The position numbers were made by a program, and so were the translations under genes. DNA of 64,000 bases from positions 4,593,818-4,657,817 of the forward strand of contig BCHH01000001.1 of NCBI GenBank assembly GCA_001599595.1, read 5' to 3'. The stretch comes from Beverwykella pulmonaria (lineage: Eukaryota > Ascomycota > Dothideomycetes > Pleosporales > Melanommataceae). The notes under the pieces are model-generated. The model was given only the letters and a program-made list of their open reading frames with translations. It ran no database searches and had not been told where the DNA came from. Of this stretch, positions 1 to 11,600 are shown piece by piece; the first letter of the stretch is position 1, and each line of letters starts with the position of its first letter.

Positions 1-1500
1 CCCTTCTCAACTAAACAAAACCTTTAATTGTACACTGTTAAGATAACATATAAGTTTCCTATGCAGTGGAAGGACTATATTAACAAGGCTACATAGACTA
101 CAGCGCCAGACGTCACTATTAACATTGACAAGATTGAATCTAAAGTGTTGAATGGATATGCAGCTTCCCAAATGGAGGAATATTGCTTAGGCAAACTTAT
201 TAATAATGAATTATGGCTGTGGTTTAAAGAGGACTTTGAAGACTGGACAACAGCTGTTTGGAACAAGCTTAATAGCAATATTACTTAGGCCTTCTGTGCA
301 TTCCTTTGCAGGAATAGCGTTTAGATCCCTATAGATAACAAGAAGATTGTGGTTAACATAAGACTTATAGTAGAATGAGAGGATCCCTATAAATAGCAGC
401 AGGCAGACTTTGACTACTAGAATAAGCACTACAGCAACTTCAACAGCTCTTTAAAATACTATTACAGATTTACAATGAATACAACTCCTAAATTAACACA
501 AAATTTAGCTAGACAGACTCCTTATACTTTAGGTTTGCTAGCAAGTACTACTATACAGCAAACCTAGACCCTCCTCCCTTAGCAACCTTAACAACTACAA
601 CTACAGTATTCTTAGCCTTACTAGGGACTACTTAGCTTATTAAGGCTACTCACAGAGTTGTCTAAGCTGTACACAGACAATATAAAGTTTAGTGGCAAAA
701 TATTTGACGTCCTCAACTCTAAGCTAGATATATTCTATAATTCCTGCAGGAAGATTAGAATTAGCCCTAACTAATACTACAACGCCTACTCCCTAATGCT
801 GTGCAGTTGTGCAAGCAAATTCTACTACAAGCATTTAGCCAACAAAGGACTTATATTTGCTAAGATAGAATTACAAACAAGGTCCTTCTTTAAGAATAAG
901 GAGATAAACTAGGAATACTTGCAATTATAGCGTCAAACCACACTGCCTAATATTATTGCTAAGAACCCCAACAAACCACGCAGCGAATGCCTTTAGATAC
1001 TATTTAACACGCTCTAGAAAGTTCAACCTAGTCTATTAGAGTTATACCAAACCAACTATAGTATCTAAGACTAATTACTAAGCGCTTGTTGATCTGTCCT
1101 AGAATGCAGTCTTGCCCTATATTAACCTGCTAAAACATACAAGGCTGTTTGCGCCTAACTAAGGAACTTAATAGGCACTGCTATGCGCGTAAAGGAGGCA
1201 CAACAATCTAATGCTTACCTCACCTAAAACGCCCCTCAGAGCAACTTTGATAATAACACTACTAACTATTTTATTAACAACAACCTAAACTAATACCTAA
1301 CTAACAGGAGATACGCCAATAATAGAGTATATAGTTATAGACGTGGTTAAAGCAGATTCTAAGGCAGAGATAGATTTTAGAGCAGAACTAGATCCTAAAG
1401 CGCCTTACGCTTAAGCTAAGGCACCCAAACTAAGAAATGCTACGTATGTAGTGCTAAAGGTTGCTAGTCAACTAAGCACACCTAGGAAGAACAATTAAAG
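1..1500 (+). pseudogene. copia A gag relic with zinc knuckle
   Basis: The readable frame encodes a copia-like gag. A capsid-like stretch with LSKLYTDNIKFSG lies near 655-700, and a knuckle beginning CYVCSAKGC lies near 1438-1470, followed by a KHT motif. The frame carries many TAG and TAA stops, for example at 613-615 and 622-624, both of which recur in copia B. The protein would have packaged element RNA in cytoplasmic virus-like particles. No start codon can be assigned because the window begins inside the element. Confidence 0.7.
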
Positions 1501-1505
1501 GCATA

Positions 1506-1562
1506 ACGTGTTTCACCACCGAGCGAGCCACACCACCGAGCGAGCCACCCCACCAAAATCTA
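1506..1562. repeat. left terminal inverted repeat of pogo-like element
   Basis: This 57-bp repeat starts ACGTGTTTCACC and contains two copies of GAGCGAGCCAC. By my reading it matches the reverse complement of 3301-3357 with one mismatch. The internal repeats are typical subterminal transposase-binding sites, but binding is inferred. Confidence 0.9.
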
Positions 1563-1618
1563 ACAGAACAAATCACAATATATTAACAACCACAAATCGC
1601 ACAGTAGTGTAGACTATA

Positions 1619-3277
1619 TTATTCAGTATTAGGAGAAGCAGAAGCAACCTCTCTACATGTCCGCATATTGTGCCCTGGCTTGCTGCAGCGCCCACAGCGC
1701 CTTTGTTGCGGCGCTGCACCTGCTGCGCGACTACCCCTCAAAGACTCTCCACCCGTTTCCTGCCCACTACTACCCTTATCAGCGGCTAACTGGGCTCCTT
1801 TCTCTATTGTTAATGTTCCCTGAGTCTGTATATACTTCTGTTTACACTGTTTGCGCCTTGTTTGGGCCTTAATTGTCTCGTGAAGCTGAGCAATCTCATC
1901 TACTATTAGTTTGTGTCTGTGGGCTGTTGCCAACGCCCCTTTCTTAAGCTTCTAGAGTGACTTAACAATAGAGGTTGGCGATGAGTTGGTGTGCAATCTA
2001 ATCTTATTACAAATTAGAGTAGATTGAGCCTCAAATTCGCGCACATTGCTTGGTGTTTTTAACTCCTAGTTGGTAGGGTCCTTAGGTGGCTAATTAGGTG
2101 TATGCAGGCGCACGTTAAGCCTTGATAATACAACATCTGGATTGTATGGAACAAGCCCAGCGCCTCTAAAGGCTCCTTTAATAGTCCCTTTAGTAAACGT
2201 CTTTGTATAGGCCGTTTTGAACGCTTAGAGGAAGTCTATTTTAGCAATATAGGTGACAGAGTAACGCGCTAAGGCCATAATCTTAGCACTGTATGCGCGC
2301 TTTAATGGCGAGAAGCAACTAATGTTAAGAGGTTGTAGTAGGTGCGATGAGTGTGAGGGCATACACATAGTAATAATCTTGCGTTGAATACAGATATCCT
2401 CAAATTTGGTGGACTAGTAACTCTTATAGCTGTTAATAATTAGCAGCCTATATGCTCCTGTAGTACGCTCCTTTGTATGCGCGTTAAAGTGCTCCAACTA
2501 CTTAACTCTAAGGTTATTGTTTGTCTAGCTGTTATTACTAACAGTAATAACCTAGTTGCAAGGTATAGTCTCGTCCTTGTACTACGTAGAGATGTGGACT
2601 TTGCCTGCGTATATAATAAAGNGCGGGAGAGCCNACCNAGCAGCGCATATACTCCNAATAACAGTAACCNACTTGNNATTGCCTAGCTNAACTAGCTTAG
2701 GCTTCTCTCTTCTTTCTAAACTTGTGATTACAAGTTGGGATCCTATAACACCTATTATAAAGCTAGACTTGTCAAAGTTGTAGGTGTCTTTGTCTAGTAT
2801 GCCGTACTTTGCTTTAATATTAGCTACAGCCTAGAACTACGTGTTGATAGCTATAGGATCTTCTTGTTTCTTCCTCTAGTCATTGTACAACTGAGTCCAA
2901 CGCGTCTGGAGCTCCTCCTGTTGTTTAATAAAGCAGTCTGGCTAGTAAATGCCAACTAGCTTTAGCCCTTAGTGGGCGCGCAAGTTATTGGCCATATCTT
3001 GTAGTAGGCTCTTTGATGGAGGGAACCCTCTTGAATCAAGGTCAAGTATATACTCTACTATAGTCTGCTCTTCAAGTAGCGTAAGGTTCAGGCCGTTGGG
3101 CGCGCAATCGCGTTGTGAGGGTCGTCCGCGGCTTTGATGGCTGAGGGTTGTCTGAGGCACCGCATAGGCGCGCGCAGCAGCTCGTTGGGATAATGGCGCG
3201 TCAGATGTCGTAGCTTGGATAGCAATAATAATCCTGGCTTCGTTTGAAGTTGATACAACGAGTGGTGGTTGTGCCAT
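1619..3277 (-). pseudogene. pogo-like transposase with C-terminal zinc knuckle, broken
   Basis: The N-terminal part (3277 down to 2969) is open. It carries a psq-type helix-turn-helix with SQRAAARAYAVPQTTLSH and then the linker motif LEEQTIVEYILDLDSRGFPP, as in fungal pogo/Fot transposases with a CENP-B-type DNA-binding half. The C-terminal part (1933 to 1619) is open and ends with a CX2CX4HX4C knuckle, CGRCSKPGHNMRTC. The DDE core between them is degraded by stops and undetermined bases. The ATG at 3277 is the likely start; an in-frame ATG at 3355 lies inside the terminal repeat. The protein cannot be functional as it stands. Confidence 0.8.
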
Positions 3278-3300
3278 TGTATTTTTTCGGTCGCTCACAG

Positions 3301-3357
3301 TAGATTTTGGTGGGGTGGCTCGCTTGGTGGTGTGGCTCGCTCGGTGGTGAAACACGT
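3301..3357. repeat. right terminal inverted repeat of pogo-like element
   Basis: This is the reverse complement of 1506-1562 with one G/A difference. It is followed by the TA target duplication at 3358-3359. Confidence 0.9.
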
Positions 3358-3360
3358 TAT

Positions 3361-4972
3361 ACTTAATTTCTCAACAGCGCTAAGAACTACAACAGCTATT
3401 TGCTTAATCTTAAAGGATATTAATGCTTCCTAAACAGCTACAAAGGTGTAGACAGTTTTGTTAAACAAGAAATTGACAACGCAGAACAACTGCTTATAGA
3501 CATGCATATTAATAACCACAATAAAGGACAGGAACCTTATTTGCAATTTCTTACCTCTTTTAGTAAAATTAACGCTATCTAGACTGTTACTACCCTTAAT
3601 TACTAATCTACATTCCATGCTATTACAAAATTAGATATGTTTAATAATACTAAGCCTTAGGAAGACAGCTTAAGTTTTACCTTTAACAATTACTATTTAG
3701 ATGCCAAGTTCTAAGGTATTATGCCTAATACTAGAGCTGCAGGAGTATCTACAGCAGGTGCACCTTAAGTCTAAGCTTTGCAAGCTATTGAACTGTTAAT
3801 TAAGATTGATACATTAACTGCTAGCTAGCACAAGATCTAATTTAGGAAGGGAGACGCAACCTTGCTTAGCACTGTTAATGTGTTGACCCTGTTTAGTAAT
3901 ATTGCATTCTAGGTTGTCGCTGCAAATACTCTATTCCTTCTCTATATTACTAACATGGACAAACTAGGTCTAAAGCTAGATAACCTAGAGAATATACTTA
4001 TTTAAGGCAACAAGATAGTGCCTGTTGTTTGCAAGTGGGGACACCTATAGCTCTTACTTTACTAACTAGAACAGATAGTAGCCTAGTGCCACTTTACTAA
4101 AAAAGAATTGTGACTACTACACTATAGATTTAGTCATCCCTCTGTGCCACAACTTCTATGGCTACTCTAACGTGCAGGTTATAAGGTTAAAGTTAAAGTT
4201 CTTAAATACCTAACTAAGGTTTGCTACTACTGCTAAATGCACCAAAGGTCTCCTAGTTAATTTAGATTTAGCCTTAAAGATAACACTAATTTTAATTACA
4301 CTATTATAATTAATGTCTTCTTTATTAACAGAAGGGCAGTTCTCTATATTGTCAACGCTTCTACTGCTTTCTAAGCCGCACAATTCCTAAAGGATATGTT
4401 AGCTAAATGCGCATAGGATACATTATGCATCTGCTAGATTGATGTTTACCTTAGACCTCCTAATGTTATTGCTTATAATAAAGGCACAAATTTTAGTTCT
4501 ATGGAGTTTAGAAGCAACGCAAAAGCTATGTTAATTAATATTAAGGAAGTACTAGTGGAAGCGCACAACAGTGTAGGTAAAGTAGAGAAATACCACAGAC
4601 CACTGCAACAAGCTTACTCTATTATCTCTAAGGAACTGAACAACGCTAGCCCAGAGTTAATCCTGCAGATAGCTGTTAAAGTAGTTAATAATACTGCAGG
4701 CCCAAACAGTGTAGTGCCTATATTACTTGTTTTTGGTGCATATCCTTAGATGACTAACAAATCTCTACTATTACTATTAACCTACAAGCGTGCTAAAGCT
4801 ATTTGTAAAGCTACAAAGGAGCTCCGCCACCTACAAGCTAAACAGATAATTAATGACGCTCTTAGCATGAGAAATGGCCCAAACGTGCTAGATACGCTCC
4901 AATTACTACTCTAGTTAGACGTCTGTGTTTGGAGAGAGAAAGGCGGTTGGACAGGACTATAGAAACTTGTTG
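3361..4972 (+). pseudogene. copia A integrase relic
   Basis: The broken frame shows a copia integrase core. The stretch from 4501 to 4749 stays open and reads through NSVGKVEKYHRPLQQAY and AVKVVNNTAG to LLVFGAYP, which is the C-terminal part of the catalytic domain in fungal copia elements. Upstream, a zinc-binding region with a Cys pair (about 4215-4250) is visible. Stops occur throughout the rest. The frame continues at 17353 after the inserted copia B. Confidence 0.75.
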
Positions 4973-4977
4973 CTTAT

Positions 4978-5234
4978 TGTCGGGAGTATATAGAATGTGG
5001 GAATCACGTGTTGATGTGTAGATCACGTGTGGATCACGTGGGATGTATGGATCACGTGTGGAGGTACCAATCACGTGTGGACACGTGGGGCACTAGCCAT
5101 ACTCGGCTAGTGCACGCGACGGTGAGGTGGATGGTATTCCCTCTGCTGCACCGCTTCAAGATAGACAGACACAACAATTTATTACCCCCTTTGAGAACAC
5201 CCATTGCTATTGCAATAGCCCTGTGAGACCAACA
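4978..5234 (+). repeat. 5' LTR of copia B
   Basis: This 257-bp LTR is preceded by target sequence CTTAT. It contains a TATATA motif near its start, six CACGTG boxes, a perfect 9-bp inverted repeat (GCACTAGCC ... GGCTAGTGC) and a 14-bp palindrome GCTATTGCAATAGC near its end. The palindrome is also conserved in the divergent LTR of copia A. Confidence 0.93.
5005..5087. promoter_or_regulatory. cluster of six CACGTG E-boxes in the copia B LTR
   Basis: CACGTG occurs at 5005, 5024, 5035, 5053, 5072 and 5082, mostly in the context ATCACGTG. CACGTG is the classic site for bHLH factors such as the Pho4/NUC-1, Cbf1 and SREBP families. The same cluster is present in the 3' LTR, and two boxes are in the copia A LTR. 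Function is inferred; the motif counts are read directly. Confidence 0.7.
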
Positions 5235-5559
5235 CTAATTAGTGGTTGAATTCACAGTCAACCACAGACAGCTAGGTTAAACAGAAGAGACAGACCTTGA
5301 GGCCCAGGACTTTGCTGGTGCCCTCTAGACCATGTGCTAAGGAAGGCCAGCCTATTCTTGCAGGCACGACCTTTAAAGAGCTTAATATTGCAGGGTTTGT
5401 TTTGCTACGCTCACCCACAAGACTAAGTTTGCGTCCATTACGCAGAACAACCTTCTCTACACTGTATCTGTCAAGATTCTAGCTTGTGCTAGATGTGGAC
5501 ACCAGGACCAGCGTCTAAATAAAGAAAACACAACCCCCCCCCCTCCCTAATTAAATAAA
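5235..5559 (+). other. copia B leader between 5' LTR and gag
   Basis: This untranslated leader follows the LTR and should hold the primer-binding site just after 5234. I could not match that site to a tRNA with confidence. A run of C lies near 5536-5544. I see no gene here. Confidence 0.5.
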
Positions 5560-7055
5560 ACCTTTAATTGTACACTGTTAAGATAGCACACAAGTTTCCT
5601 ACATAGTGGAAGGACCACATTAACAAGGCCACATAGACTACAGTGCTAGATGTTACTATTAACATTAACAAGATTAACCCCAAAGTGTTAAATAGATTTG
5701 CAGCTTACTAAATAGAGGAATATCACTTAGGCAAACTTATTAACAACAAATTATAGCTGTAGTTTATAGAGGACTTTGTAGACTAGACAATAGCTGTCTA
5801 GACTAAGCTTAATAGCAACATTATTTAGGCCTTCTAAGCATTCCTTTGCAAGAACAGCGTTTAGGTTCTAATAGACAAGAAGAAGATTATAGTTAACATA
5901 AGACTTGTAGTAGAATAAGAGGATCCCTATAAATAGCAGCAGGCAGACTTTGACCACTAGCAGAACTACTATAGCAACTTTAACTACTCTTTGAAATACT
6001 ATCGCAAATTTACGCTGAATACAACACCTACATTAACATTAAATTTTGCCAACTAGGCTCCTTATATACTAGGCCCGCTAGCAAGCACTACTATACAGCA
6101 AAACTAGACCCTCCCCCCTCCACAACCTTAACAACTACAACTACAGTATTCCTAGCCTTACTAGGGACTACTTAGCTTATTAAGGCTACTTACAGAGTTG
6201 TCTAAGCTGTACACAGACAATATAAAGTTTAGTGGTGAAATGTTTGACGTTCTTAACTCTAAGTTAGATATATTCTATAATTTGTGCAGGAAGATTAGAA
6301 TTAGTCCTAACTAATACTACAACACATACTCCCTAATGCTGCGCAGTTGTGTAAGCAATTTCTATTACAAACACTTAGCTAACAAAGGACTTACATTTGC
6401 TAAGATAGAAGCACAAACAAAATTATCCTTTAAGAATAAGGAGATAAGCTAGGAATACTTGCAATTGTGGCGTTAAACCACACTACCTAATATTATTGCC
6501 AAGAACCCTAACAAACCACGCAGTAAATGCCTTTAGATACTATTTGACACGCTTTAGAAAGTTTAACCTAGCCTGTTAGAGCTATACCAAACTAACTGCA
6601 GTATCCAAGACTAATTACTAAGCGCTTGCCAATCTGTCCTAGAATGCAACCTTGCCCTATATTAACCTACTAAAACGTACAAGGCTGTTTGCACCCAACT
6701 AAAAAACTTAATAGGCACTGCTATGTGCTTAAAGGAAGCACAACAATTTAACACTTACCTTACCTAAAACGCCACTCAAAACCAATTCAACAATAACCAC
6801 ACTAACTACCTTATTAACAACAACCTAAACTAATACCTGACCAACAGGAGATACGCTAATAATAGAACATATAGTTACAGACATAGTTAAGGCAGATTTT
6901 AGAGCAGGGATAGATTTTAAAGCAGAAATAGATTCTAGAGCAGAAATAGATCCTAAAGCGTCTTACACTTAGGCCAAGGCAATTAAACTAAGAAGTGCTA
7001 TATATGTAGTGCTGAAGGCTGCTAGTTAACTAAGCACACCTAGGAAGAACAATTA
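5560..7055 (+). pseudogene. copia B gag relic
   Basis: It is collinear with the gag relic at 1-1500. The zinc knuckle near 6990-7040 again shows a CX2C pair, here with the surroundings SAEGC. Many stops sit at the same codons as in copia A (for example 6153-6155 and 6162-6164 match 613-615 and 622-624), together with stops private to this copy. It is not functional. Confidence 0.7.
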
Positions 7056-8316
7056 AGGGCATATACTCAATTTCTCAACAGCGCTAAGAACTACAATAGC
7101 TATTTGCTTAATCTTAAAGGATATCAATGCTTCCTAACTAGCTACAAAGGTGTAGATAGTTTTGTTAAACACAAAATTAACAACACAGAACAACTGCTTA
7201 TAGACATGCATATAGACAACTACAACAAAGGACAGGAACCTTATTTGCAATTCCTTACCTCTTTTAGTAAAATTAATACTATCTAGACTATTACTACTCT
7301 TAATCACCAATCCACATTCTATGCTATTACAAAATTAGATATGTTTAACAATGCCAAGCCTTAGGAAGACAGCTTAGCCTTTACCTTCAACAATTACTAC
7401 TTAGATACCAAGTTCTAAGGTATTATGCCTAATACTAGAGCTGCAGGGGTATCTACAGCAGGTGCACCTTAAGTCTAAGCTTTGCAAGCTATTAAACTGT
7501 TAATCAAGATTAATACATTAACTGCTAGCCAGCACAAGATCTAATTTAGGAAGGGAGAAGCAATCTTACTTAGCACTATTAATGTGTTAACCCTGTTTAG
7601 TAATATTGCATTCTAGGTTGTCCCCACAAATACTCCATTCCTTCTCTGTCTTGCTAACATAGACAAGCTAGGTCTAAAGCTAGATAACCTAGAGAACATG
7701 CTTATTTAAGGCAACAAGATAGTGCCTGTTGTTTGCAAGTGGGGACACCTATAGCTCTTACTTTACTAACTAGAACAGACAGTAGCCTAGTACCACCTTA
7801 CTAAGAAAGAATTGCGACTACTATACTGCAGATTTAGTTATCCCTCTGTGCTATAACTCCTACAGCTACTCTAACATGCAGGTTACAAGGTTAAAGTTAA
7901 AGTTCTTAAATACCTAACTAAGGTTTGCTACTATTGTTAAATGCACTAAAGGTCTCCTAGTTAATTTAGATTTAGCCTTAAAGACAACACTAATTTTAAT
8001 TACACTATTGTAATTGATGTCTTCTTTATTAATAGAAAGGCAGTTCTCTATATTGTTGACGCTTCTACTGCTTTCTAAGCCGCACGCTTCCTTAAGGATA
8101 TGTTAGCTAAATGCGCATGGGATACGCTTTGCATCTGTTGGATCAACGTTTACCTTAGACCTCTAGATGTTATTGCTTATAATAAAGGCACAAACTTTAG
8201 CTCTATAGAGTTCTAAAGCAACGCAAGAGCTATGTTAATTAATATTAAGGAAGTACTAGTTAAAGCATATAACAGTGTGGGTAAAGTGGAGAAATATTAC
8301 AGACTGCTACAACAAG
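7056..8316 (+). pseudogene. copia B integrase relic, first part
   Basis: The sequence parallels 3361-4615 of copia A without the pogo insertion. The frame near 8232-8316 reads NSVGKVEKYYRLLQQAY and is then cut by the gypsy element at 8322. It resumes at 13951. Stops occur along the whole length. Confidence 0.7.
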
Positions 8317-8321
8317 CTTAT

Positions 8322-8502
8322 TGTAAGGATATAGAAGAGGCTCAAATAATAAGCATTGTATTCCTATCTAGCGACAGAAGGAAGCATGAAGAAGAACAAG
8401 GAGTGCAGAGGCCAGCAGAGTTTATAAGTTCCTGCCAAGGCTTTGGACGAAGGATCCAAGGCGAGCCAAAGGATCCACATAACCAGGGCCCAGCCCTTAA
8501 CA
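8322..8502 (-). repeat. 3' LTR of gypsy chromovirus
   Basis: It is 181 bp and matches 13770-13950 except for two A/G differences. It is preceded on the plus strand by CTTAT at 8317-8321. Confidence 0.93.
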
Positions 8503-8520
8503 TAAGCTCCCTCCTCTCTG
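8503..8520 (-). other. polypurine tract of gypsy element
   Basis: On the minus strand the bases next to the 3' LTR read AGAGAGGAGGGAGCTTA. This is a polypurine tract in the position expected for the plus-strand primer of reverse transcription. Confidence 0.75.
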
Positions 8521-8639
8521 TATTTGTACAATTTGCAAAAAAAAAAAAAAAAAAAAAAAATTTTGGTGGATGCGTTAAGCACTTACTGCCTAAACAACTC
8601 TCCCATCTTTCCTACATTAGTCTCTGTTCCTCTAGCTCA

Positions 8640-11600
8640 TCCTTAACTGCCACGTGAGGAGCTAGAAAGCAACGTTTTCCATCCTTTTCTTAGCAACCCA
8701 TTTGGTTTCCGTACGTGGGCTGTAGATTCCTTCCATAATTTAAATTAATAATTGTCAACAAGGTTGACCTCTGGCTCCCACGTAACTTCTTCATACCCTT
8801 TCCATTTAACCTTAAATTGGGAGATCTTGTTTTATACGCGCTTATCTAGTATTTTCTCAACAACATATTCTAAGTAAGGGGAATCCTAGTCTAGTTCTTG
8901 TATAACTATTAGTGCTGGCGCAGAGTTATTTACTTGCTGCAAGGGAAACAGGTCTTGGGAAGCAGGTTGGATTCTATCTACGTGGAACGTTTTTTGGCGA
9001 AAGGGGACGTCAAGGTGGATAAAGTACAGGTCTGTAACTTTGGTGACTCTAAACTTAGCATTCTTCTAGTTAAACTTCTTGTTTCTGCGCTTAGTTTGTA
9101 CGTGGCGTAGGTCTAACTAGACTGCATCTCCAACTTTGTATTTTGGGGCGGGTTTGCGATGTCTGTTGGCTTGGATCTCTTATTGTTGCTAAGTGTACGT
9201 TATAGCAGATTGGGCCTAGGTGACTGCTTGTTGGACTTTTTGTACAATAGATTCTGCTTNAGCTTAGGGGTCTAATTTATTATTTAGTTTATTAGCTAGG
9301 CGGAGGTTATTAGGAAGATCCTTTGGGAAGAAAGGGGAGTTGTTATATCTGTGAGAAAGAAAGAATAGAGAGACTTGGGTAGAGGTATTTATACAAGAGT
9401 TAAGAATTAACTCTAAAATANGGCAAAGAGTTGCCTAATTGTTCTAATTATGGTTGCAGAAGATGCGTACAAGGACCTTAATATCTAAGTTTGCTCTCTC
9501 TGTTGAACTGTTAGTTTGCAGGTAGAAGGCTGTTGATAATCTCTATTCTATGCTAAGCAGTCTGCACACTTCTCTCTATAGGGAATGTACAAATTAAGGA
9601 CCTCTGTCTAAAACAATTAAGGATGGGATTCTATAGTGTCTAAATACTTCTTGTATAAATGCCTAGGCAACGTTAACAGATGTAATTTTCTCTATAGGGA
9701 CAAGCAATTTTCCCTTTCCTAGTTAGTCCGTGATAACTATTAGGTTTGTACATCCTTAGCTAGGTGGCAGCTTAGTAACAAAGTCAACGCTTATGTCCTT
9801 CTAGATCCTTAACAGCACAGGGAGTAGGCAGAGGAACCTATACTTTCCTTCCCTCTAGGGCTTTAACTGCCTGCAGAGGTCGCAATTTCATACAAAGCGT
9901 TTAATATCTCGTGCCATCTTTAGCCAGTAGTATTTAGCTATAACAATCTAGTATGTCTCTTCCTTGCCTAGGTGGGAGGCAGTAATAGCTAGGTGGGCTT
10001 GTAACAAGATTCCTGTACAAATAGGTTTATTATTAGGGACCTACTTCCTTTTTTAGTATTTGAGTACTTCCCTGTCTAAGGAGCAGTCTCCTAATAATAT
10101 CTCTAGTTTCCTCCCTAAGGCTAAGATGTCACAATTACCTTGTACAAGGGCTTTCTTAACTACATTGTATTCTTTGTCCACAGCTACTGCGTGTGCCTAT
10201 CTTTTGTTAATTAGTTCCTAGACGTTGGGCAGCTTTAGTAGGGACTCTAAGATTATAGAGCTATTAGGTGTGAGGTCTAGCGTGCAAATAGGGATTTGCA
10301 GCAATATAATATGTAAGGCTACTGCTTGCAAGGGCGTGTCTCTCTCTATTCCTAGGTTCTGTACAGGCATTAGCATCTAGAAGGTCCTAGCAGAGAGTCT
10401 CTTGTTGTCTTTGTCTTCTAGAAGGTCTTAGTCTCTCCTAGAAAGGGCGTCTGCTTGTACGTTATCTTCTCCAGGGCGGTAGGCAAACTAAATGTTGAAC
10501 CTCACTAGAATATCCGCCCATTGTACGTGTCTTTCACTAAGCTTTTGAACCTTGGCGAAGTATTCTAGGTTCTTGTAGTCTGTTAAAACTGTAACTGTTA
10601 ATTGTACGCTAGTCAATTCTGCATCCCATGCCATAAGACACTTGATAACAGCCAGCATTTCTTTGTTGTAGATGGGGTAATTGGCTTCTGCTAGTAAATG
10701 TCTTGCTAAAAAGTAGGCGCATGTATAAAGGACGCCGTCTTTGCTGTATTAGGAGAGGGCGCCCCTAACAGCCATGCCTAATAAGTCACTCTCTACTACT
10801 GTCTCTAGGTCTGCGTTAAAGGGGACAAGGCACTTGTCTGTAAGGAAGGCTTCCTTTAGGGCTTTAAAAGCTTACATCTCCTCCGTCCTAAACTAAAAAG
10901 CTACTCCTTTCTTTGTTAGTTATACAAGCAGTTCTACTAGGTTTAAAAAGTGTGGGATAAATTTCTAGTAGAAGTTGGCAAATCCTACAAACTGTCATAC
11001 ACCTTTTAGAGTGGTTGGTGCTTCCTAGTCCTAGATTACCTTAACCTTCTCTAGGTCTATTAATATGCCTGTTTTAGTGTTAATAATAAAGCCAAGGTAT
11101 TTTATACGCTTTACTAAAAACTTGCATTTGTCCAGTTCTAAGTAGAGCCCAGCCTCCTTCAATTTCTTGTAGACTAATTGTACGTGTTCCTGATGTTCCT
11201 TCTTAGTGCCGTCAGTAAAGATAAGCACATTATCTAGGTAGGCAGAGACAAAGTTGTCCAGATACTCTTGCAGTATGTAGTTGATGTATCTCTAAAAGGT
11301 GCTTAGGGCGTTTGCTAGGCCAAATAGGACAACTAGCCACTCAAAGAGACTAAATCTTGTACAGAACACTGTTATCTACTCTTGGCCTTTAGCAATCCTT
11401 AGTTTGTGGAATGCGGTGGCTACGTCTAGCTTAGTAAACTATTTTGCTTTGCTAATAGTGTTTAGGGTCTCTTGTACAAGTAGTAGTGGGTATCTGTCCT
11501 TCCTTATAATAGTGTTTAGCGCTCTGTAATCTACGCAGAATCTTAAGCTACTGCCTAGTTTGCGTATAAAGAGCACTAGTGAAGCAGCAGGTGAGCTGCT

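Larger units (their letters stand above)
1506..3357 (-). mobile_element. pogo-like DNA transposon inserted in copia A
   Basis: The element is 1852 bp long with terminal inverted repeats and a TA target duplication (1504-1505 and 3358-3359). Comparison with the uninterrupted sequence in copia B near 7060 confirms the empty site. Its transposase reads on the minus strand. The middle (about 1950-2960) is AT-rich and broken, while both ends keep open, GC-richer frames. Undetermined bases lie between about 2622 and 2692. Confidence 0.88.
1..4977 (+). mobile_element. Ty1/copia retrotransposon A, left part (decayed)
   Basis: This is the left part of a copia-type element whose 5' LTR lies outside the window. 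The order gag, zinc knuckle, integrase is readable in broken frames, and the element resumes at 17353 after the insertion of copia B. It ends at 4977 with the target sequence CTTAT (4973-4977), repeated at 17348-17352. A pogo-like element interrupts it at 1506-3357. In-frame TAG and TAA codons are frequent, mostly where Gln or Trp is expected, which fits RIP. The copy inside copia B (from 5560) is collinear with it, so the junctions can be read exactly. Confidence 0.85.

Noticed and set aside
8536..8560. A-run as a poly(A) tail of a LINE or processed gene
   Set aside because: It lies just inside the gypsy 3' LTR next to the polypurine tract and is part of that element; no target duplication of a LINE is seen.
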